From Bacillota bacterium (GTDB lineage: Bacteria > Bacillota > Sulfobacillia > Sulfobacillales > Sulfobacillaceae): 5,606 nucleotides of DNA. The notes under the pieces were generated by a model. The model had not been told where the DNA came from, made no database searches, and saw only the letters and a program-made list of their open reading frames with translations. This document shows positions 1 to 3,957 of this stretch, one piece after another. Made by a program: the position numbers and the translations under genes. The DNA lies in the NCBI GenBank assembly GCA_023381095.1, contig JAMCTO010000310.1, positions 1-5,606 on the forward strand. Direction: 5' to 3'. Each line of letters opens with the position of its first letter. Position 1 is the stretch's first letter.

Positions 1-1044
1 CATCACTTTGGATAGCGGGCCCAATTTTTTGACTTGGTTCAGCATGCTGCGAAAGTCCTCCAAGTTAAAAGAGTTGCTGGTCATACGTCCAGCCAAACGC
101 TCGGTGTCATCTTTATCTAGGGCTTGTTCTGCCTTTTCGATCAAAGTCAGCACGTCACCCATTCCCAAAATACGAGAGGCCATCCGATCGGGCTGAAATA
201 TCTCCAACGCATCAACCTTTTCACCCGTCGCCACAAGTTTTATGGGCAACTGTGTCACCGCACGAATGGACAATGCTGCGCCACCCCGGGTATCCCCATC
301 GAGTTTGGTTAAGATTACTCCGGTTAACGGCAACAATTCTTTAAAGGCTGTCGCCACTCGAACAGCGTCCTGACCAGTCATCGCGTCCACTACCAGCAAT
401 GTCTCGTGAGCAGGGACCTTGCCCTGCATTTTCTGCAGTTCTGCCATGAGTTGTTCGTCCACGTGGAGCCGTCCGGCAGTGTCAACAATCACCACATCAC
501 GGGCCAATTGCCGGCTCTTTTGCAATCCCAACTGAGCTAACGCCACGGGATCTAACCCCGCCTGATGCACCACTGGCATGTCGATTTGTGCACCCAAAGC
601 CACCAATTGATCCACGGCGGCTGGGCGGTATATGTCGGCTGCCACCAGGAGCGGCTGCCTGCCTTGGTGATGCAACATTAAAGCTAATTTGGCGGCCGAG
701 GTAGTTTTGCCGGAGCCTTGCAATCCGACCAGGTAAATCACTGTAGGAGGATTGGAGGACATTTTGACGCGTTCCACCGTTGTTCCCATAAGGGCAACCA
801 AGTGGTCCCGAACTACCCGAACGACACCCTGATCTGGAGTCAGACTTTCCAAAATGTCTTGGCCCACCGCATCACGTTCTACGGTGGCTAGAAAGTCTTT
901 AACCACTTTGAAGTTGACATCCGCTTCCAACAGCGCCAAACGCACATCGCGCAGTGCTTCTTTGACATCTGCCTCCGTCAGCCGCCCTTTGTTGCGAAGC
1001 CGTTTGAAGGTCGACTGCAACTTTTCGGTCAAGTTCTCAAACAT
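1..1044 (-). CDS. ffh: Signal recognition particle GTPase Ffh (SRP54), C-terminus cut by window edge
   Basis: Ffh is the protein subunit of the signal recognition particle. It binds SRP RNA and signal sequences of nascent membrane proteins and docks with FtsY at the membrane. The frame is open from ATG at 1044 to base 1, giving 348 residues. The N domain begins MFENLTEKLQSTFKRL. The G domain shows the P-loop GLQGSGKTT (107-115), DIYRPAA (137-143), DTAGR (188-192), TKLDGD (246-251) and ATGEK (272-276). The M domain starts near residue 300 with the family-typical run FNLEDFRSMLNQVKKLGPLSKVM. Ffh is usually about 440-450 residues, so roughly 100 residues of the methionine-rich M domain, including the RNA-binding part, lie outside the window. 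The start overlaps the end of ylxM by 8 bp and has a strong Shine-Dalgarno inside ylxM. All GTPase motifs are intact, so it should be functional. Identification is near certain. Confidence 0.98.
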   Translation of the reverse strand, partial: MFENLTEKLQSTFKRLRNKGRLTEADVKEALRDVRLALLEADVNFKVVKDFLATVERDAVGQDILESLTPDQGVVRVVRDHLVALMGTTVERVKMSSNPPTVIYLVGLQGSGKTTSAAKLALMLHHQGRQPLLVAADIYRPAAVDQLVALGAQIDMPVVHQAGLDPVALAQLGLQKSRQLARDVVIVDTAGRLHVDEQLMAELQKMQGKVPAHETLLVVDAMTGQDAVRVATAFKELLPLTGVILTKLDGDTRGGAALSIRAVTQLPIKLVATGEKVDALEIFQPDRMASRILGMGDVLTLIEKAEQALDKDDTERLAGRMTSNSFNLEDFRSMLNQVKKLGPLSKVM

Positions 1045-1393
1045 CGGAGAGCCCCTCCTCCAGCGCCAAACCACGAGCCAATTCCATCGCTTCGCCGACT
1101 TGCGGACCCACTGGCAACTGACTGAGTAACTTTACCAACCGCGACAACGTGGCTTGCCTTTGCCGCATCGCAGCCACCAGTCCCAATTTGCGCTCATAGT
1201 CGCGAAGCAAGTTCGCGGTACGCTCTAATACATCTTGTATCGCCGCGCGAGTTACCCCTTGCAACGCACTGATTTCTGCAAGAGACCAATCTTCCTGAAA
1301 ATGCAGCTGCCAAATATCGCTTTGGTGTTCCGTTAAAAGTTGTCCATAGAAATCAAACCATAAATTGGCTTCGGTAACGTCCACGTTATTCAC
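1037..1393 (-). CDS. ylxM: YlxM family (UPF0122) helix-turn-helix protein, SRP-associated
   Basis: A small protein of 118 residues, close to the roughly 110 usual for the YlxM/p13 family. The family signature is clear: LWFDFYGQLLTEHQ (11-24) matches the FDFYxxLLTxxQ opening. A sigma-70 region-4-like helix-turn-helix follows at about 37-65 (SLAEISALQGVTRAAIQDVL), then the conserved LLRDYERKL (62-70). Residues 71-118 are more divergent. YlxM is genetically linked to ffh in Bacillota and mollicutes and has been proposed to modulate SRP assembly or activity; its fold suggests nucleic-acid binding. The start is GTG at 1393, chosen because GGAGG lies 9 nt upstream and the protein then begins at the family N-terminus. 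It overlaps ffh by 8 bp, so the two are surely co-transcribed. A dedicated promoter lies about 50 bp upstream, separating this pair from the upstream glycosyltransferase. Confidence 0.94.
   Translation of the reverse strand: MNNVDVTEANLWFDFYGQLLTEHQSDIWQLHFQEDWSLAEISALQGVTRAAIQDVLERTANLLRDYERKLGLVAAMRQRQATLSRLVKLLSQLPVGPQVGEAMELARGLALEEGLSDV
1052..1061 (-). promoter_or_regulatory. Ribosome binding site of ffh inside the ylxM 3' end
   Basis: The minus strand reads GGAGGAGGGG, an almost ideal Shine-Dalgarno. The GGAGGAGG core ends 9 nt before the ffh ATG at 1044. It also encodes the Glu-Glu-Gly near the YlxM C-terminus. It fixes the ffh start and suggests efficient initiation coupled to ylxM translation. 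Confidence 0.85.
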
Positions 1394-1402
1394 AAGGTAC
1401 GG

Positions 1403-1407
1403 CCTCC
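1403..1407 (-). promoter_or_regulatory. Ribosome binding site of ylxM
   Basis: The minus strand reads GGAGG, 9 nt before the GTG at 1393. No in-frame ATG competes nearby, so this site decides the non-ATG start. It directly abuts one copy of the 13-bp repeat TGCTTGACACCGG, sharing its final GG. Confidence 0.75.
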
Positions 1408-1477
1408 GGTGTCAAGCACTACTCCTTAACAGAACAACAAGGCACATATTAAAGAAAAAGTGTACCGGTGTCAAGCA
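1406..1477 (-). repeat. Pair of 13-bp direct repeats (TGCTTGACACCGG) flanking the ylxM leader
   Basis: On the minus strand TGCTTGACACCGG occurs exactly at 1477-1465, where it contains the -35 box, and again at 1418-1406, where it runs into the ylxM Shine-Dalgarno. The offset is 59 bp. It could be a duplicated protein-binding site, a promoter-derived duplication, or chance. No regulator is identifiable from this window. Confidence 0.5.
1446..1474 (-). promoter_or_regulatory. Sigma-A-type promoter for ylxM-ffh
   Basis: On the minus strand a perfect -35 box TTGACA (1474-1469) is followed by a 17-bp spacer and the -10-like hexamer TAATAT (1451-1446, four of six consensus positions). Transcription would start near 1440, giving a leader of about 45 nt before the ylxM GTG. 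The promoter sits just downstream of the hairpin that ends the glycosyltransferase unit, so ylxM-ffh have their own transcription start rather than depending on upstream genes. Confidence 0.7.
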
Positions 1478-1479
1478 AG

Positions 1480-1506
1480 ACCGGACAAGGATACTCCTTG
1501 TCCGGT
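1480..1506 (-). terminator. Perfect 12-bp hairpin, probable terminator of the glycosyltransferase gene
   Basis: The two arms ACCGGACAAGGA and TCCTTGTCCGGT are perfectly complementary over 12 bp, with a 3-nt loop. The hairpin begins 24 bp after the glycosyltransferase stop codon. In the minus-strand direction it is followed by TCTTGCTTGAC, which is only partly T-rich, so intrinsic termination may be incomplete. On the plus strand there is no T tract and no gene to terminate. The location between a gene end and a fresh promoter favours a terminator. An mRNA 3'-stabilising stem is the alternative. Confidence 0.6.
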
Positions 1507-1530
1507 ACGTTAATAGATCACGATCTGGAA

Positions 1531-2751
1531 CTAGCTGACGTCTACACTCGGAGAACTGCCTTGGCATACCTCTTCATACACTTGAGCCAATTCCGACGCC
1601 ATCGCATCTCCGCCATGGCTTTGATGAATCACGGTTTGACCAGCCAATCCCATCTTATGAGCCAAATTCGCATCATCCCAAAGTATCCGCGCATAATGCC
1701 ACAGCGTTGCCACGCTGTTGGCTTCACACACGAATCCGTTCACAGCAGGGTCAATCCAATCGGCAACCCCGGGCACATTGGTTCCAACCACCGGAGTACC
1801 CGATGCCAGCGCCTCCAACACCGCCATTCCTAAGGTGGGTCCCTGGTTGGGGGCGATGACCGCTTGGGCAGTAGCAAAGTACATGGCGACGGCCCGGTGG
1901 GGCATGGGCCCCAAAAATCGCACATGATTCCCCAAAGTCTCAGCCAGCTCCGCTAATCGTGGATCTTGCGGATGACCTTGTACCACTGCGCCCCGATCTC
2001 CTCCGATGAGAAGCAGTATTAAATCGTCCGGTAAAGACTGAGTGGTCATATATTCCAACACCTCGTGGATACCCCGCCCGACGTCCAAGTGACCGACGTA
2101 AAGCAAAGGCCGGCGCGATAACCCCAACCCTTTAAGTACCGGACCTGGGTCCCGACTAAAAAAGCTGGTAACGTCAACCCCGGGCGCCACCACGTAAATT
2201 GGGACCTTAGGTGCGTAACGGTGTACTAAATCGGTTTCCTTGAGATAAGGCACCACCACGGCATCGGCTTGGGCAATCAGATCTCTCTCATGTTCTTGAC
2301 GAATTTCAGAATATGTCCCATAGGGTCTCTTCACCCATTCTGCCATTTTGTACGGCGAATGCACCCAAGGGACCTCTAGATGTCGAGCAATCCGTTCTCC
2401 AATCAGCCCAGAAACCCAAAAATGGCTATGCACCAATTGGTAGCGACGGTGATTACCCTCGATCCAGGTCATCGCGTCGTGAAACAGTTGATCTTGCAAC
2501 TGCAGCCATTGGTCATCTGACATCGGCGCTGACACACGAGAGGTACGGATCACTTGACCCTTTTGACCCAGGCTCGCATGATGCGGCAGCATCGGGTGTT
2601 GAGCGGCAGTCAGCACATCGACCCCAAACCCTTGGTGCTGCAATCGCAGGCTTGCTTCCCGAACTACTATTTGCTGCCCGCCCATTTCACCCCCATCAAG
2701 AGCGTTTAGCGGGTCAGCAGTTAGCGATATTTGCAATACTCGGCGTGGCAA
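1531..2751 (-). CDS. GT-B fold glycosyltransferase (GT4-like), under a c-di-AMP riboswitch
   Basis: Predicted protein of 406 residues resembling retaining GT4 enzymes, which move a sugar from a nucleotide-sugar to lipid, sugar or protein acceptors at the cytoplasmic side. The N-terminal Rossmann half has VLQISL (5-10), a glycine-rich loop GGEMGGQQ (20-27) and VHSHFW (107-112). Linker features EHERDLIAQADAVVVP (153-168) and VVAPGVD (187-193) resemble MshA/sucrose-phosphate-synthase-like members. The C-terminal half has VGHLDVGRG (219-227) and VLEALASGTPVV (311-322). The usual donor-binding Arg and Lys of GRLxxxKG are His221 and Arg226, and the first Glu of EX7E is Pro305, with only Glu313 kept. 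No signal peptide or membrane helix is seen. The start is uncertain: TTG at 2751 is chosen because GGAGGTG lies 8 nt upstream; TTG at 2757 is the alternative. Further extension would run through the riboswitch. Acceptor and sugar cannot be told. The gene interrupts the usual ftsY-ylxM adjacency. Confidence 0.88.
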   Translation of the reverse strand: MPRRVLQISLTADPLNALDGGEMGGQQIVVREASLRLQHQGFGVDVLTAAQHPMLPHHASLGQKGQVIRTSRVSAPMSDDQWLQLQDQLFHDAMTWIEGNHRRYQLVHSHFWVSGLIGERIARHLEVPWVHSPYKMAEWVKRPYGTYSEIRQEHERDLIAQADAVVVPYLKETDLVHRYAPKVPIYVVAPGVDVTSFFSRDPGPVLKGLGLSRRPLLYVGHLDVGRGIHEVLEYMTTQSLPDDLILLLIGGDRGAVVQGHPQDPRLAELAETLGNHVRFLGPMPHRAVAMYFATAQAVIAPNQGPTLGMAVLEALASGTPVVGTNVPGVADWIDPAVNGFVCEANSVATLWHYARILWDDANLAHKMGLAGQTVIHQSHGGDAMASELAQVYEEVCQGSSPSVDVS

Positions 2752-2759
2752 TTTCAAAA

Positions 2760-2767
2760 CACCTCCC
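2760..2767 (-). promoter_or_regulatory. Ribosome binding site of the glycosyltransferase gene
   Basis: The minus strand reads GGGAGGTG, with seven bases matching the 16S anti-Shine-Dalgarno. It lies 8 nt before the TTG at 2751 and 2 nt before the TTG at 2757, which favours the former. It lies downstream of the terminator T tract, so it is transcribed only when the leader is read through. Confidence 0.7.
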
Positions 2768-2785
2768 AGAATGAGACGAGCCCAC

Positions 2786-2810
2786 AAAAAAAGCCCGACA
2801 TGTTCCCGGG
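2786..2810 (-). terminator. Riboswitch-controlled intrinsic terminator
   Basis: The minus strand shows CCCG (2810-2807), a 9-nt loop, CGGG (2797-2794), then a C and seven Ts (2792-2786). The stem is short (4 GC pairs, plus a possible G-U), so it is not strong alone. The uninterrupted T tract between an aptamer and a ribosome binding site is the expected layout of an expression platform. It would cut transcription before the glycosyltransferase gene. Confidence 0.65.
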
Positions 2811-2850
2811 GGATAGGAAGGCACGAAACCCATATAAACCTTGAGCCCCC
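2808..2850 (-). promoter_or_regulatory. Possible antiterminator pairing in the riboswitch expression platform
   Basis: On the minus strand GGGGG (2850-2846) can pair with CCCCC (2812-2808), and within that AAGG (2842-2839) can pair with CCTT (2821-2818). This fold would use up the 3' strand of aptamer helix P1 and the 5' arm of the terminator at once. It is therefore mutually exclusive with both. This is a manual pairing, not an energy calculation. Confidence 0.45.
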
Positions 2851-2967
2851 AACGCCTACGAGGTTAGCTGACGGGTTGGGACCGTGGACCTGCCCCTTGC
2901 AAACGCAATTCACCCCACACAATCGGGTCCCCCGTTTCTGACAGGCAGAATTCGGCGTATTCAAGGT
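2838..2967 (-). promoter_or_regulatory. Cyclic di-AMP riboswitch (ydaO/yuaA class) aptamer
   Basis: The RNA begins just after the predicted transcription start. Conserved core segments of the ydaO/yuaA class are readable on the minus strand in the right order: CGGGGGACCC (2934-2925), GGGGTGAA (2916-2909), AGGGGCAG (2897-2890), and the diagnostic run from 2875 to 2853 containing CAGCTAACCTCGTAGGCG. Closing helix P1 is visible: ACCTTGA (2967-2961) pairs with TCAAGGT (2844-2838), and ACGCC (2958-2954) pairs with GGCGT (2856-2852). The length of about 130 nt is normal. In the known class, the aptamer binds two c-di-AMP molecules and usually switches expression off. Members typically control cell-wall remodelling enzymes and potassium or osmolyte transport. 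Here the downstream gene is a glycosyltransferase. Assignment rests on motif recall plus helix checking, without a covariance search. Confidence 0.92.
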
Positions 2968-2976
2968 AATGTCTAT

Positions 2977-3005
2977 ACTATACCCAATTTTTAGGGAACG
3001 GTCAA
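2977..3005 (-). promoter_or_regulatory. Sigma-A-type promoter of the riboswitch-glycosyltransferase unit
   Basis: The minus strand has TTGACC (3005-3000, five of six -35 consensus bases), a 17-bp spacer and TATAGT (2982-2977, five of six -10 bases). Transcription would start near 2970, three bases before aptamer helix P1. The -35 box begins one base past the ftsY stop codon. This placement makes the leader a self-contained transcription unit. Confidence 0.82.
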
Positions 3006-3006
3006 A

Positions 3007-3957
3007 TTAGCGAGAAGGCTCGTTGTCATCACCCAAGATCGCACGCACATAGTCGCGTGGATTAAAGGGCAATAAATCTTGAGCGGTTTCGCCCACTCCT
3101 ACATACCGAATGGGAATTCCCAGCTCATGATAAATGCTCAATGCAATGCCACCTTTGGCGGTCCCGTCTAGCTTGGTAAGAACGATTCCGGTCACTTTAA
3201 CACTGTCCATAAAAATTCGGGCTTGGCTCAACCCATTTTGTCCCGTGGTGGCGTCAATCACTAGCCACACTTCGTGAGGCGCCCCCGGATACTCCCGTTC
3301 CACTACCCGGCGAATTTTTTGGAGTTCCAACATCAAATTTACCTTGTTTTGCAGGCGGCCCGCAGTATCAATAATCGCCAAATCAACACCGCGCGCCCGT
3401 GCCGCCCGCAATGTGTCATAAGCCACTGCTGCGGGATCTGCGCCGGAAGCTTGGTGCACGACCTCGACTCCTGCCCGACGTCCCCATTCCACCAATTGCT
3501 CCACTGCTGCGGCACGAAAAGTGTCAGCGGCACCCAAAATTACGGTTTTATGCTGCTGTTGCAATAAATAGGCAAATTTTCCGGCTGTTGTCGTTTTGCC
3601 GGTGCCGTTGACTCCCACCATCAGCCAAATCCACGGTCCCCCCGGGTCTAAAGTTAACGCAGGGCGCGGTTCGCCAAGTTCTGCAACCATCACCTCAAAT
3701 AGCTGCTGCAAAACCTGATCCGCGGTTTTTGGCCGTTCTTGCTGTACCTTTTTCCGTAACTGACCCAACAGGTATTCAATTGTCCCGGACCCCAAATCCG
3801 CCTCATAAAGCACTTCTTCGAGCTCATCCCAGAGGTCTTCGTGCCATTCCCGCCCAGTAAATAGAGTCCGCAACCGATCACCAAGCCCAGTGCGGGTGCG
3901 GGCCATTCCTTGCTTTAACCGTTCCCAGAAATTCGCCACGTTATCCACCTCATCCAT
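3007..3957 (-). CDS. ftsY: Signal recognition particle receptor FtsY
   Basis: FtsY is the membrane-associated SRP receptor GTPase that pairs with Ffh to deliver ribosome-nascent-chain complexes to the Sec translocon. The protein has 316 residues. A four-helix N domain is at about 1-95 (ERLKQGMARTRTGLGDRLRTLF). The G domain has the P-loop GVNGTGKTT (115-123), DTFRAAA (145-151), DTAGR (197-201), TKLDG (261-265) and GVGE (287-290), ending in the family-typical DLLPFNPRDYVRAIL. The FtsY-type GVNGTGKT and DTFRAAA separate it from Ffh. There is almost no acidic A domain, so it is a compact NG form, common in Bacillota. The start is ATG at 3957; the frame stays open 41 codons upstream, but that stretch lies inside smc and is unlike FtsY. 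The start overlaps the smc stop by one base, and no good Shine-Dalgarno is seen, so translation is probably coupled to smc. Confidence 0.97.
   Translation of the reverse strand: MDEVDNVANFWERLKQGMARTRTGLGDRLRTLFTGREWHEDLWDELEEVLYEADLGSGTIEYLLGQLRKKVQQERPKTADQVLQQLFEVMVAELGEPRPALTLDPGGPWIWLMVGVNGTGKTTTAGKFAYLLQQQHKTVILGAADTFRAAAVEQLVEWGRRAGVEVVHQASGADPAAVAYDTLRAARARGVDLAIIDTAGRLQNKVNLMLELQKIRRVVEREYPGAPHEVWLVIDATTGQNGLSQARIFMDSVKVTGIVLTKLDGTAKGGIALSIYHELGIPIRYVGVGETAQDLLPFNPRDYVRAILGDDNEPSR

Noticed and set aside
1394..1530. Search for an SRP (4.5S/6S) RNA or other RNA gene in the gap near ffh
   Set aside because: The gap is filled by the hairpin, promoter and leader. No SRP Alu/S-domain motif (GGAA tetraloop helix) or tRNA-like cloverleaf was seen.
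1468..1833. Plus-strand open frame of 121 codons
   Set aside because: It starts in the hairpin/promoter region and runs antisense into the glycosyltransferase, with low-complexity His/Arg-rich content and no family resemblance.
2313..2774. Plus-strand open frame of 153 codons
   Set aside because: It is antisense to the glycosyltransferase coding region, with no recognisable domain. Treated as a shadow of the real gene.
2758..2964. N-terminal extension of the glycosyltransferase reading frame to TTG at 2964
   Set aside because: The extra residues are Cys/Gly/Pro-rich, unlike any GT N-terminus, and the frame runs through the terminator, the aptamer and P1. It starts before any ribosome binding site, within the aptamer itself.
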